A DNA stretch of 21,049 bases from assembly GCA_934216145.1 (NCBI GenBank), contig CAKQBG010000037.1:1-21049 (forward strand). Direction: 5' to 3'. This DNA is from an uncultured Anaeroplasma sp. Its GTDB lineage: Bacteria > Bacillota_I > Bacilli_A > Acholeplasmatales > Anaeroplasmataceae. Of this stretch, positions 1 to 8,391 are shown one piece after another; within the stretch, counting starts at the first letter, position 1; each line of letters begins with the position of its first letter. The notes beneath the pieces were generated by a model. The model searched no databases and was not told where the DNA came from. It worked only from the letters and a program-made list of their open reading frames with translations. The position numbers and the translations under genes were made by a program.

Positions 1-81
1 TTATAGATGATGATAAGTAAGCATAATTGCTTAATTTAAAATGAGCCTTTTTGTTTATTTTTTACTTGACATTAACAATAC

Positions 82-155
82 TGAACGCTTTTTCAAAAAT
101 CAACATTTTGTTAAGTGCAAATGAACACTTTTTTCATCATCGTAAAAAGCGTTCA
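82..155. repeat. Three-copy TGAACRCTTTTT motif including a 12-bp inverted repeat
   Basis: TGAACGCTTTTT at 82-93 on the plus strand is matched exactly, inverted, at 144-155. A third, near-identical copy, TGAACACTTTTT, lies on the plus strand at 122-133. The arms are too far apart (50 bases) and have no adjacent T tract, so this is not a terminator. The layout suggests protein-binding sites or the edge of an unrecognised element. The function is unknown. Confidence 0.55.
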
Positions 156-260
156 TTTAACATTTAGAGCCATAATAACTAAGGAATCTAAAAGAATTTA
201 ACATAATCATGAATCTATGTAATATTTTTTACCATTACTGTTAAAAGATTAATTTATCAA

Positions 261-277
261 AATATGGCATTCATATT
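261..277 (-). terminator. Weak hairpin downstream of AlbA_2 copy 1
   Basis: AATATG (261-266) and CATATT (272-277) form a 6-bp stem with a 5-base loop, about 10 bases after the stop codon of the minus-strand gene. The following minus-strand bases are only moderately T-rich. It may act as a weak intrinsic terminator. Confidence 0.25.
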
Positions 278-287
278 CTACACAAGA

Positions 288-1619
288 TTAAATAATTTCC
301 CAATAACCATTTTTATTTGATCCAACACGTCTAATTAATTTTTCATCAATTAATTTTTTAATTGCACGTTGAACTGTCATTTCAGCTCTATCGATCATTT
401 TTGCAATTTGAGTTTTATTTATTCCTTTATTATTTTTTATAATATCCAATACCAATGCCTCTGTTTTTGATAAATTTATAGATACATTTATCGGTACATT
501 TATCGAAACATTTTGTTTCCTTAAAAATTCAAAAACAAAACCAAACTCATTGTTTTTATATGAATAACTAATATTTTCTTTGTCACATAATTTAAATACT
601 CTACCAAAACCCGTTCCAAAAGTTTCAATTGTTTTATTTAAATATAAAACTGTATTAATTAATGGATTCCTAGCTATAGGGCCATTTTCTCCATTTGCAA
701 AATCAAGTGGAGATTTTCCTTTAACCAAAAAGCCTGGATTATAAATATGTATTCTAGTAGGAGTTATATATATCTCATTAAATGAGCTATTATTAACTTT
801 CATATGTGCAAAACTATTAACAACTATTTCTCTAATTGCTTCAACTGGTATTTCTGGTGTTTCAACTCTATCCATACCAACAATTTCAGCTCGCCAATTA
901 ATATTTTTCAAAATATATTTATAAGCATAATCAATGCATTCAAACATATTACCTTTAAAAATAACATTATCAATAAAAGAAATCCTCTCATCTGTTGGAT
1001 AAATAGCTAGTTTTAAAGTTAATGGTTTTAAAGATGAAAACAAATAAAGCCCTGCATTATTCAATTTATTTTTTTTCATTAAACCAAGTTTCGTTAAAGC
1101 ATCATTGGCATCTTTGTATAAAAAAGAAATTCTACCAATTTCATTACCTTTATTTATATATGTAATTAAAAGTTCTTCATCTACAACTTCTTCCCCATAT
1201 TCCGTAATTTCATTTTCCCATTTTGAATAATCAATATTCTTATTTATAAAGAAATCTTCTAATTGACTATTTGTCATTTGCAAATCCTCATCATCAGATC
1301 TAAGATAATATCTTCCATATGCTGCATATGGTTTATCTTCTCCATATGCTTCAACTTTAATAATAGTTTTATTATCCATCTCTAAAAGAGTAATTGTAGG
1401 AGTAACAACAGGCCTTAGATAATTTTTAATTTCCTTTGAAACATTCGAAGTTATATCTTTACCTATTATTTGCCCAAAAATTGAACCATCATTTTTAACA
1501 CCAAAATACAAAACTCCATGTCCATGCTTGTTAAGCATAGATGACAAAGATATCACTCCTTCTTTTAATTCGTCAGTTGTTTTATTATACTCTAATTGTT
1601 CATTTTCTCTATTTCCCAC
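288..1619 (-). CDS. AlbA_2 / HATPase_c_4 / winged-helix putative transcriptional regulator (copy 1)
   Basis: The protein belongs to the Schlafen AlbA_2 'putative DNA-binding domain' family, often annotated as ATP-binding protein or RecG-like regulator. From the chosen start, the AlbA_2 domain covers about residues 1-125: ENEQLEYNKT, the NKHGHGVLYFGVKNDG core, then YAAYGRYYLRSDDED. A degenerate HATPase_c_4 region follows at about 250-370, with AIREIVVNSFAH and ETFGTGFGRVFKLC. The C-terminal winged helix lies at about 390-443 and ends RRVGSNKNGYWEII. Between HATPase and winged helix is a 4-residue repeat, NVSI-NVPI-NVSI. I chose GTG at 1619 because a GGAGG ribosome site (1626-1630) lies six bases upstream; an ATG 24 bases further up sits inside the leader repeat array and has no such site. 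This start gives 443 residues, nearly equal to paralog copy 2 at 12048-13382. The DNA-binding role follows from the family; the target is unknown. It is probably autoregulated through the leader repeats (inference). Confidence 0.88.
   Translation of the reverse strand: MGNRENEQLEYNKTTDELKEGVISLSSMLNKHGHGVLYFGVKNDGSIFGQIIGKDITSNVSKEIKNYLRPVVTPTITLLEMDNKTIIKVEAYGEDKPYAAYGRYYLRSDDEDLQMTNSQLEDFFINKNIDYSKWENEITEYGEEVVDEELLITYINKGNEIGRISFLYKDANDALTKLGLMKKNKLNNAGLYLFSSLKPLTLKLAIYPTDERISFIDNVIFKGNMFECIDYAYKYILKNINWRAEIVGMDRVETPEIPVEAIREIVVNSFAHMKVNNSSFNEIYITPTRIHIYNPGFLVKGKSPLDFANGENGPIARNPLINTVLYLNKTIETFGTGFGRVFKLCDKENISYSYKNNEFGFVFEFLRKQNVSINVPINVSINLSKTEALVLDIIKNNKGINKTQIAKMIDRAEMTVQRAIKKLIDEKLIRRVGSNKNGYWEII
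475..510 (-). repeat. 12-bp tandem repeat encoding the (NVSI)n linker of AlbA_2 copy 1
   Basis: Three in-frame 12-base units at 475-486, 487-498 and 499-510 read, on the coding strand, AATGTTTCGATA, AATGTACCGATA and AATGTATCTATA. They encode N-V-S-I, N-V-P-I and N-V-S-I just before the winged helix. A stretch of 18 bases, ACATTTATCGAAACATTT on the plus strand, is identical to part of the array in this gene's own leader (1641-1733). Confidence 0.9.
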
Positions 1620-1640
1620 AATGTACCTCCAGCATAAATA

Positions 1641-1733
1641 CATTTATTCATACGTTTATTGTGACATTTATCGAAACATTTATCGATACATTTAATTGAT
1701 ACATTTAATTGATACATTTAATTGATACATTTT
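1641..1733 (-). repeat. Tandem repeat array in the leader of AlbA_2 copy 1
   Basis: About eight head-to-tail units of 12-13 bases end roughly ten bases before the ribosome site of copy 1. In the direction of transcription there are three identical 13-base units, AATGTATCAATTA, then AATGTATCGATA, AATGTTTCGATA, AATGTCACAATA, AACGTATGAATA and a partial unit. AATGTTTCGATA is identical to a unit inside the coding sequence, in the same orientation. The core TATCGATA is self-complementary. I infer an operator array lying between the promoter and the start codon. Confidence 0.85.
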
Positions 1734-1841
1734 TAATATTAAATATCATCGTTCCTTATTTTAATATAAATCTTAAAAAAATGTACTTCTAGCAATAAAA
1801 TAAAATAATTATCCTCTTTTTTTAACTAAAAAATTATTAAA

Positions 1842-1866
1842 GGACACTTTCAAATCGGAAGTGCCC
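1842..1866. terminator. Hairpin with T tracts, possible second or bidirectional terminator
   Basis: GGACACTT (1842-1849) pairs with AAGTGCCC (1859-1866), allowing a G-T pair. The stem is followed by TTTT on the plus strand and by a T-rich run on the minus strand. It lies between the rlmCD terminator and the region upstream of AlbA_2 copy 1. Its right arm extended, GGAAGTGCCC (1857-1866), is also repeated inverted at 1934-1943. Confidence 0.45.
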
Positions 1867-1876
1867 TTTTAAGTAT

Positions 1877-1919
1877 AAAAAAAGAGTGAAAATACCCCAA
1901 AATTAGGGCAAAATCACTC
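1877..1919 (-). terminator. Intrinsic terminator of the uvrB-sdaA-rlmCD unit
   Basis: On the minus strand, GAGTGA (1914-1919) pairs with TCACTC (1884-1889), with inner GCCC/GGGG-type pairing. Seven Ts follow (1877-1883). It begins 28 bases after the rlmCD stop codon, as expected for the end of that transcript. Confidence 0.75.
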
Positions 1920-1946
1920 ATTTTAGGCCTTTCGGGCACTTCCAAC

Positions 1947-3290
1947 TTACTTTTTTTCATTCAATGTCAATAGACAAACTGATTCCACGTGTAATGTAGA
2001 ACCAAATAAATTAACAGGAGTTGCCTCAATTAATTCATACCCATTTTTCTCTAATATTTCTGCATCTCTAGCAAATGTTGCGATATTACATGAAACATAA
2101 ACAATTTTTGGTATTTTCATATCAATAACTGTTTTAAGGAATTCAATATCACAGCCCTTTCTAGGTGGATCAAAAACTATAACATCAATATTAGTTTTAG
2201 ACACAAGCTTCTTTATTTCCTCTTCACATTTACCACAAATAAACGAAACATTATCTATAGAGTTCAAAATCATGTTTTTTTTCGCATTTTCTATTGCCTG
2301 TGGTACAATTTCTATACCATAAACATACTTGGCCTTTTTAGCCAAATTTAGAGTGATACTACCCATACCACAATATGCATCTATTATAGTCATATCATTT
2401 GAGATATTAGCCATTCTTAAAGCTTCTGTATATAGTTTTTCACATTGACCATGATTAACCTGTAAAAATGAAGCTGGTGATACATTAAATTTTAATCCTA
2501 AAATATCCTCTGTAATAGTATAATTACCATATAAAAGCTTATATTCATTTGATAATACAACATTAGTTTTTTTGTCATTAATATTTAAATAAATAGATTT
2601 GATTTCTTTAAATTCAGCTATTAAATATTTAATAAGCTCAGAAAAATCATAATCTCTTGTAGTTACCAAAACAATCATATATTCATTTAAAGCGGTATAA
2701 CGAATCATTACCTCTCTAAATAAGCCACTATGTTTAACCTCATCATAAATAGAAATATGAAATATATTTAAATATCTATTTATAAAATAAATTATTTTAT
2801 TACTTAAATCATTAGATATTAAGCATTTATCCATTGAAATAATATCATGGCTATTTTTTTTATAAAATCCCCATATTCTATTATCGTCATCATCAATTCC
2901 AAATGGTACCATTACCTTATTGCGATATCCTAAAATAGCTTTAGAGGAAATGATATCATTTATTTTACAATTTGGAAACCTTCTTAAAGAAAGTTTAAGC
3001 TTATTTTTCTTTATTTCACATTCAGTTTCATAATCAACATGCATTAAATCACATCCACCACATAAGCCATAATATGGACATACAGGCTCAATACGATGTT
3101 CACTTCTTTTTAATACCTTTATGCATTCAGCAAAGGCATATCTCTTATGAGCATTAGTAATTTTACAAATAACCTCTTCACCTACTAAAGCATTATAAAC
3201 AAAAACTACTAAATCATTTATATGACATACACCATAGCCATTTACATCATAAGATTCAATTAATACCTTATAGGTTTCATCTACTACCAT
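1947..3290 (-). CDS. rlmCD: 23S rRNA (uracil-5-)methyltransferase, RumA/RlmCD family
   Basis: This S-adenosylmethionine-dependent enzyme methylates uracil C5 in 23S rRNA. A TRAM-type RNA-binding domain occupies about residues 1-60. The four cysteines expected for the [4Fe-4S] cluster of RumA-type enzymes are C71, C77, C80 (in CPYYGLCGGC) and C156 (DKCLIS). The SAM loop is DAYCGMG (304-310), the acidic motif GIE is at 325-327, and DPPRKG is at 374-379. The catalytic cysteine is C401 in VSCNIATFARD. The length of 447 residues is normal. GGAGG at 3296-3300 supports the ATG. It is the last gene of a compact uvrB-sdaA-rlmCD run, ten bases after sdaA. In Bacillota one enzyme often does the work of both RlmC and RlmD; which uridines this one modifies cannot be read from sequence. 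Confidence 0.92.
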   Translation of the reverse strand: MVVDETYKVLIESYDVNGYGVCHINDLVVFVYNALVGEEVICKITNAHKRYAFAECIKVLKRSEHRIEPVCPYYGLCGGCDLMHVDYETECEIKKNKLKLSLRRFPNCKINDIISSKAILGYRNKVMVPFGIDDDDNRIWGFYKKNSHDIISMDKCLISNDLSNKIIYFINRYLNIFHISIYDEVKHSGLFREVMIRYTALNEYMIVLVTTRDYDFSELIKYLIAEFKEIKSIYLNINDKKTNVVLSNEYKLLYGNYTITEDILGLKFNVSPASFLQVNHGQCEKLYTEALRMANISNDMTIIDAYCGMGSITLNLAKKAKYVYGIEIVPQAIENAKKNMILNSIDNVSFICGKCEEEIKKLVSKTNIDVIVFDPPRKGCDIEFLKTVIDMKIPKIVYVSCNIATFARDAEILEKNGYELIEATPVNLFGSTLHVESVCLLTLNEKK

Positions 3291-3300
3291 AAAAGCCTCC

Positions 3301-4497
3301 CTATTTATAATTTTTAGCTAAACCACCCTGAGATGTTTCTCTATATTGATAAAGAAGATCCTTACCTGTATCAAGCATAGTTTCTACTACTAAATCAAAG
3401 CTGATTTTTGAATCGGCATTATTTAAATATCCACTTAGTTTTGCCGCATCAATACTTCTTAATGCCGCAACAGCGTTTCTCTCAATACAAGGGATTTGAA
3501 CATATCCCTCAATTGGGTCACATGTTAAGCCTAAATGATGCTCTAAAGCAATCTCAGCTGCAGATGATATTCTTTCTAGGCTTCCACCATCTAAATAGCA
3601 TAAATAGGCAGCAGCCATACTACAGGCAGTACCAACCTCAGCCTGACATCCAGCCTCAGCTCCAGAAATTGAACCATTTTTCTTAACTAAATTTCCAATT
3701 AATCCTGAAACCTTTAACGCATCTATAATTTCCTTATGAGTATACTTATTTAAATCTAAGCTATATTTTAATACTGCTGGTAAAACACCAGAAGCACCAC
3801 AAGTAGGGGCTGTAACAATTAATCCACCTGAAGCATTTTCCTCACTTACACTATAAGCATAGGATACTGCATATCTTCTTAGCTTTTCAACCTCATTTTC
3901 ATCATTATAATTTTGATAATATAGATAATTAGCTTTTCTTTTAATTTCTAATCGTCCTGGTAGAACACCTGTAGTATTTAAGCCTCGATCAATTGAATCG
4001 ATCATTACATTATAAATGCCTTCCATATAGCTATTAAAGCTACTATCCTCTATAGAATCAATATATTCTGCTAAGCTTAGCTTATTATTTTTGCAATATT
4101 CAGCAATATCTTTATATTTATTTAAAGGATATATTTCATCCTTAACTCTTTCAACATCACCATCAATTTTAATTGCGCCACCACCAATAGAAAATACTCT
4201 CATAAAGGCTATTTCCTTATTATTTTTATAGCCTACAAATTCAATTGTATTAGGATGAGGCTTAGATGCTAACGTATCAAAATGAATTGTACATCTAACA
4301 GGTAATACAGTCTTTTCAATAATATAATCAGTTAAATGTCCCTTGCCCGTTAATGCAAGTGAACCAAATAAATATACATCTATATAATCACAATCAGGAT
4401 ATCTTTTTTCAAATTCTAATGTTGCTTCCTTTGGTCCTATAGTATGAGATGATGATGGACCATTTCCAATTTTAAATAACTCTCTAATTGAATACAT
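3301..4497 (-). CDS. sdaA: L-serine ammonia-lyase, iron-sulfur-dependent, single-chain type
   Basis: It deaminates L-serine to pyruvate and ammonia in the cytoplasm. The beta-type domain is N-terminal: the [10 protein letters not shown] signature at about residues 13-22 and [10 protein letters not shown] near 45-54. The catalytic alpha-type domain follows from about residue 150, with [27 protein letters not shown] and [23 protein letters not shown]. These supply the conserved cysteines for the catalytic iron-sulfur cluster. Both subunits are fused in one 398-residue chain, as in enterobacterial SdaA rather than the split Bacillus SdaAA/SdaAB. The start codon comes one base after the uvrB stop and the Shine-Dalgarno sequence (AAAGG-like) lies inside uvrB, so translation is probably coupled. 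The genomic link with uvrB and rlmCD appears to be operon packing rather than a shared pathway. Confidence 0.93.
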   Translation of the reverse strand: MYSIRELFKIGNGPSSSHTIGPKEATLEFEKRYPDCDYIDVYLFGSLALTGKGHLTDYIIEKTVLPVRCTIHFDTLASKPHPNTIEFVGYKNNKEIAFMRVFSIGGGAIKIDGDVERVKDEIYPLNKYKDIAEYCKNNKLSLAEYIDSIEDSSFNSYMEGIYNVMIDSIDRGLNTTGVLPGRLEIKRKANYLYYQNYNDENEVEKLRRYAVSYAYSVSEENASGGLIVTAPTCGASGVLPAVLKYSLDLNKYTHKEIIDALKVSGLIGNLVKKNGSISGAEAGCQAEVGTACSMAAAYLCYLDGGSLERISSAAEIALEHHLGLTCDPIEGYVQIPCIERNAVAALRSIDAAKLSGYLNNADSKISFDLVVETMLDTGKDLLYQYRETSQGGLAKNYK

Positions 4498-4498
4498 T

Positions 4499-6460
4499 TT
4501 ATTTTTCTGCCTTTAATTCTAATATTGCATCTCTAATTTGAGCTGCAGCCTCAAAGTTTAATTCCTTTGCATAGCTTCTCATTTCTTCTTCTAAAGATAA
4601 AATAGCTAAGGCTTTCTCCTCCTTTGTCATATTCTTATGATATAATTCCTCAGTATTACTAATATCTTCAGTATGCTTCATAGTAACACTCTTAGGAATA
4701 TTCTTAATAATAGTTTTAGGAATAATACCATGTTCCTCATTATACTTCATTTGAATCTCACGTCTACGCTTTGTTTCATCCATTGCAACTCTCATCGCAT
4801 CACTAATAGTATCAGCATATAAAATAACCTTACCCTCGCTATTTCTTGCAGCTCTACCTATAGTTTGAACTAAGCTTCTTGTTGAACGTAAAAATCCCTG
4901 TTTATCAGCATCTAATATACAAACTAAAGAAACCTCAGGTAAATCTAAGCCTTCACGTAAGAGGTTAATACCAACTAAAACATCATATTTACCTAATCTT
5001 AAATCCTTAAGTAATTCTAATCTAGCTAAAGCTTTTATTTCTGAATGTAAATATGCAACCTTTAAGCCTAGCTTCTTTAAATAGGCTGTTAAATCCTCAC
5101 TCATTTTTATAGTTAGGGTTGTAACTAAAACTCTTTGATTTAGCTTACTTCTTTTTACAATTTCAGCATAAATATCATCAACCTGACCCTCACTTGGTCT
5201 AACCTCAACAATCGGATCAAGTAAACCAGTTGGTCTAATAATTTGTTCAACAATAGGTAATGTATTTTCATAATCACCTGGAGTTGCTGAAACAAATAAA
5301 GCTTTATCAAGCTTTTTATCAAACTCATCATACTTTAATGGTCTATTATCTAAAGCTGATGGCAATCTAAAGCCATAATTAACTAGATTCATCTTACGAG
5401 CTCTATCGCCATTATACATACCTCTAACCTGTGGTAATGTAACATGTGATTCATCAACAATAAGTAAAAAATCATCAGGGAAGAAATCAATAAGAGTTGT
5501 AGGAGTTTCTCCTTCAGCTCTTAAGGATAAATGTCTTGAATAATTCTCTATTCCACTACAAAAGCCAGTTTCCTGTAGCATCTCAATATCATACTTAGTT
5601 CTTTGTTCAATTCTTTCAGCCTCTAAAGGATGTCCCTCACTTGAGAACTTATCAATAGTTTCTTTAAGCTCAAGCTTAATTCTTCTAATTGCCTCATCTA
5701 GCTTATTTTTATTAGTAACAAAGTGAGATGCTGCAAATATATTCGCAAAATCAACATTATCTAGAGTTTGTCCTGTAACAACATCAAATGTTTTAATTTT
5801 TTCAATTTCGTCGTCAAAAAATTCAATCTTATATCCCTTCGCATGCTCTGATGGAGGAATGATTTCTAAAATATCACCACGATATCTAAAGCTACCTCTT
5901 TTAAACTCTAAATCATTTCTTTCAAATTGCATATCAACTAATCTTTGATATAACTTTTTTCTATTATAGGTTTCACCTACTCTAATACATAGCATAGAAT
6001 CCCTATAATCGATTGGATCTCCAATACCATAAATACATGAAACTGATGCGACAACAATAGTATCATTATAATCCATAAGTGCGGCAGTAGCTGCATGACG
6101 CATTTCATCTATTTCATCATTAATTTGAGCATCCTTTTCAATATAAGTATCACTTGATACTACATACGCCTCTGGCTGATAATAATCATAATAGGAAATA
6201 AAATATTCAACATGATTATTAGGAAATAACTCCTTCATTTCATTATATAGCTGACCTGCAAGAGTCTTATTATGAGCTAATATTAATGTTGGCTTTTGTA
6301 ATGATTCGATAATATTAGCCATAGTGAAGGTTTTACCAGTACCAGTCGCGCCTAATAAGGTTTGTCTTTTAATACCACTATTGAAATTATTAACTATTTG
6401 CTCAATAGCCCTAGGCTGATCACCAGTAGGCTGATACTTAGAATTAATTTTAAAACCCAT
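4499..6460 (-). CDS. uvrB: Excinuclease ABC subunit B (UvrB)
   Basis: UvrB is the helicase-like damage-verification subunit of nucleotide excision repair. With UvrA it opens DNA at lesions, and it recruits UvrC. Walker A GATGTGKT is at residues 37-44. The beta-hairpin region [21 protein letters not shown] is intact. The DEAD-like box DESH, the helicase motif SATPGDYE, and the motif V/VI region, [13 protein letters not shown] then QTIGRAARN, are all present. A C-terminal UVR motif ([22 protein letters not shown]) would contact UvrC. The length is 653 residues. I chose the ATG at 6460 because AGGAG (6466-6470) lies five bases upstream; a TTG at 6475 lacks this support. Only about 50 bases separate it from nptA, and most of that is a hairpin, so its promoter is either inside nptA or it depends on read-through. 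Confidence 0.97.
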   Translation of the reverse strand: MGFKINSKYQPTGDQPRAIEQIVNNFNSGIKRQTLLGATGTGKTFTMANIIESLQKPTLILAHNKTLAGQLYNEMKELFPNNHVEYFISYYDYYQPEAYVVSSDTYIEKDAQINDEIDEMRHAATAALMDYNDTIVVASVSCIYGIGDPIDYRDSMLCIRVGETYNRKKLYQRLVDMQFERNDLEFKRGSFRYRGDILEIIPPSEHAKGYKIEFFDDEIEKIKTFDVVTGQTLDNVDFANIFAASHFVTNKNKLDEAIRRIKLELKETIDKFSSEGHPLEAERIEQRTKYDIEMLQETGFCSGIENYSRHLSLRAEGETPTTLIDFFPDDFLLIVDESHVTLPQVRGMYNGDRARKMNLVNYGFRLPSALDNRPLKYDEFDKKLDKALFVSATPGDYENTLPIVEQIIRPTGLLDPIVEVRPSEGQVDDIYAEIVKRSKLNQRVLVTTLTIKMSEDLTAYLKKLGLKVAYLHSEIKALARLELLKDLRLGKYDVLVGINLLREGLDLPEVSLVCILDADKQGFLRSTRSLVQTIGRAARNSEGKVILYADTISDAMRVAMDETKRRREIQMKYNEEHGIIPKTIIKNIPKSVTMKHTEDISNTEELYHKNMTKEEKALAILSLEEEMRSYAKELNFEAAAQIRDAILELKAEK

Positions 6461-6477
6461 ATATGCTCCTTTCAATA

Positions 6478-6504
6478 TAAAAGGCCTTAGTTAAACTAAA
6501 GCCT
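6478..6504 (-). terminator. Hairpin between nptA and uvrB
   Basis: On the minus strand AGGCTTTAGTT (6494-6504) pairs with AACTAAGGCCT (6482-6492, one mismatch) around a one-to-three-base turn, followed by TTTTATATT. It fits an intrinsic terminator after nptA. It ends only a few bases before the uvrB ribosome site, so it may instead, or also, tune uvrB expression. Confidence 0.65.
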
Positions 6505-6511
6505 AATTAAA

Positions 6512-8263
6512 TTAGTGATTAAATTCATCATATTTACAATATTCATCAGTCATAATTCCATCAAGAATATTCTTTAAATGGTCTCCCATTCTTTCAACAT
6601 TAGATAGAATCTCAACATAATGCTCAGCGTTTATTACTGTACAAGCACCACTATTAACACGATGAACATGACGCTCGTGGAAGAAATCCTCAAGTCTATC
6701 AATTTCATCCTCATATTTAGCAGTAAGAATAGCCTTTTCTCCATCCCATTCAATTAATGAGATAACAGTTCCATCAATCATAGATGTTAAAACAGAATAC
6801 ATTTGTTGTAAATCCTGCGCTCCATCATCAGATAGATGCATATCCTTATCATATCTTTCCTTAAAGAATTCAACAATATTTGTACAATGATCTCCTATTC
6901 TCTCTAAATCCTTAATTAAATCTAAATATTTAGATAATAATGTAGAAGAATTTTGATCTAGATCAGTAATAGTAAGCTTAATAAGATAATCATGAATTCT
7001 CTTATCAAGACAATTAATAGTCTTTTCAAGCTCAAGGCCCTTACCAGGAATGGTATCATTTTGCTCAAAGCTATATTTCTCAGCAATTCCAACATATTCT
7101 CTTACACATTCAGCCATATAATTAATTGCCTTTTTAACAAAAGATAAGGCTAATACAGAAGATTTATTTATAAGAGAATAATCTAATAATTCATCAACAA
7201 TCTTTTCTCTTTCATCCTTTTGATCATGAATAATAAAGTTAGTAAGTCTAACCATTTGATTAATAAAGAAGTATAAAATAAATGTTGTCAATACATTAAA
7301 GAAAATATGGGCAAAAGCCAATGTCATTTCCTTATTAGTGCCATCAAACCAAGCCGAATCAACCCATTCCATCAACAATGTAAATGGTCCTTTTCCACCA
7401 GGTCCAGCTATAGTTAAAATGAAGAATAGTATTGATCCCATTATATTAAATAATGAGTGAACAAAGGCAGTTCTCTTAGCTTCAGTACCTCCACCAAAGG
7501 AAGCGATTAAGGCAGTAACTGTAGTACCAATATTACATCCCAATAGAATAGGTAAAGCACCAGCCATAGAAATACTTCCAGCACCTAATAATGTTTGTAA
7601 AATTAAAATAGTTGCAGCACTTGATTGAACTAAAGCTGTAATTAATGTACCTAACAATAATCCAAAAATAGGCCAATTTTCAAGCCATGAGAATAATATT
7701 CTAACTGGTTCCTCATAAGCAGATAAAATTTCCTTTAAGGGATTACCCATAAACCATAGTCCTAAGAATAATAAACCAAAGCCTAGTAACATACTACCAG
7801 TTTGCTTAACCTTAACCTTCTTAAAAAAGAAAATCATTAAGGCTCCAATTCCAACAAACCATAAAGCGAAAACCTCAATCTTTAATGACATCATAAATGG
7901 GGTAATAGTCGTACCAATATTCGCACCCATAATAATACCAACAGCTTGTGGGAATGATAATAAACCAGCACGAACCAAGCTTACTGTTAATGCAGTTGTA
8001 CCAGAAGATGATTGTAATAATATAGTAACAATCGCACCAATTAAAATACCTTTAATAGGTGTATTAGTAGATTTCTCAATAAAAGTCTTTAATCTATCAC
8101 CAGCAATAGCCTTAAGAGAGTCACCAGTAAGCTCAATACCATATAAGAATAAGCCTAAGCCACCAATAATCATCATAATAAAGGCAATCCACGCAATAGC
8201 ACTACCATCAAAATTAAACGATGGCATCGAGTTCCCATAATCAGAAAAGATGTTTAACAGCAT
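6512..8263 (-). CDS. Na+/phosphate cotransporter family protein with PhoU-like C-terminal domain
   Basis: This membrane protein should couple sodium entry to inorganic phosphate transport (NptA/PNaS family). The duplicated core shows the family's twin signatures: QSSSGTTAL near residues 84-92 and QSSAATILIL near 190-200. GANIGTTITP and GCNIGTTVTAL accompany them. About eight to nine hydrophobic segments span residues 25-355. From about residue 365 to the end, a helical PhoU-like domain has repeats of DLERIGDHCTNI and NVERMGDHLKNI. I chose ATG 8263, giving 583 residues, because GGGAGG (8273-8278) lies upstream; the in-frame ATG 18 codons earlier lacks a ribosome site. A sigma-A-like promoter at 8289-8317 supports a monocistronic unit. 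Export rather than uptake of phosphate has been proposed for some relatives, so direction is left open. Confidence 0.92.
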   Translation of the reverse strand: MLLNIFSDYGNSMPSFNFDGSAIAWIAFIMMIIGGLGLFLYGIELTGDSLKAIAGDRLKTFIEKSTNTPIKGILIGAIVTILLQSSSGTTALTVSLVRAGLLSFPQAVGIIMGANIGTTITPFMMSLKIEVFALWFVGIGALMIFFFKKVKVKQTGSMLLGFGLLFLGLWFMGNPLKEILSAYEEPVRILFSWLENWPIFGLLLGTLITALVQSSAATILILQTLLGAGSISMAGALPILLGCNIGTTVTALIASFGGGTEAKRTAFVHSLFNIMGSILFFILTIAGPGGKGPFTLLMEWVDSAWFDGTNKEMTLAFAHIFFNVLTTFILYFFINQMVRLTNFIIHDQKDEREKIVDELLDYSLINKSSVLALSFVKKAINYMAECVREYVGIAEKYSFEQNDTIPGKGLELEKTINCLDKRIHDYLIKLTITDLDQNSSTLLSKYLDLIKDLERIGDHCTNIVEFFKERYDKDMHLSDDGAQDLQQMYSVLTSMIDGTVISLIEWDGEKAILTAKYEDEIDRLEDFFHERHVHRVNSGACTVINAEHYVEILSNVERMGDHLKNILDGIMTDEYCKYDEFNH

Positions 8264-8288
8264 ATAGAAAATCCTCCCATGCTTCTTT

Positions 8289-8317
8289 ATTTTATAATGA
8301 ATAGAACTTTTTATCAA
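8289..8317 (-). promoter_or_regulatory. Sigma-A-type promoter of the phosphate cotransporter
   Basis: On the minus strand, TTGATA (8312-8317) and TAAAAT (8289-8294) are separated by 17 bases. They lie 25 bases upstream of the cotransporter start codon and just after the rnhA terminator. Confidence 0.55.
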
Positions 8318-8360
8318 GAAAAATCGTATATCTACAATTTATAATTTCGATTATTATTAA

Positions 8361-8391
8361 ATAAAAAGACTTATCATTAACTAGATAAGTC
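8361..8391 (-). terminator. Intrinsic terminator overlapping the rnhA stop codon
   Basis: On the minus strand GACTTATC (8384-8391) pairs perfectly with GATAAGTC (8368-8375) over an 8-base loop, followed by TTTTTAT. The left arm begins inside the rnhA TGA stop codon (8390-8392). Confidence 0.75.

Larger units (their letters stand above)
1..287. other. Left-edge region without a gene
   Basis: No coding sequence is supported here. It holds the 3' flank of AlbA_2 copy 1, a weak hairpin next to that gene's stop, a three-copy TGAAC(G/A)CTTTTT motif (82-155, listed separately), and a small perfect inverted repeat, TAAGCA/TGCTTA at 18-23/28-33, with no T tract. TTGACA at 66-71 resembles a plus-strand -35 box, but no convincing -10 follows at 16-18 bases. 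A neighbouring gene may begin or end just outside the window. Confidence 0.5.

Noticed and set aside
804..1010. Open frame of 68 residues on the plus strand inside AlbA_2 copy 1
   Set aside because: Antisense shadow of a well-supported gene, with Asn/Ile/Phe-rich composition and no ribosome site.
1620..1643. Upstream ATG start for AlbA_2 copy 1
   Set aside because: It lies within the repeat array and upstream of the GGAGG site; the GTG at 1619 gives the length of the paralog.
1641..1733. CRISPR-like array
   Set aside because: Units are only 12-13 bases and contiguous, without spacers, and no cas genes are present.
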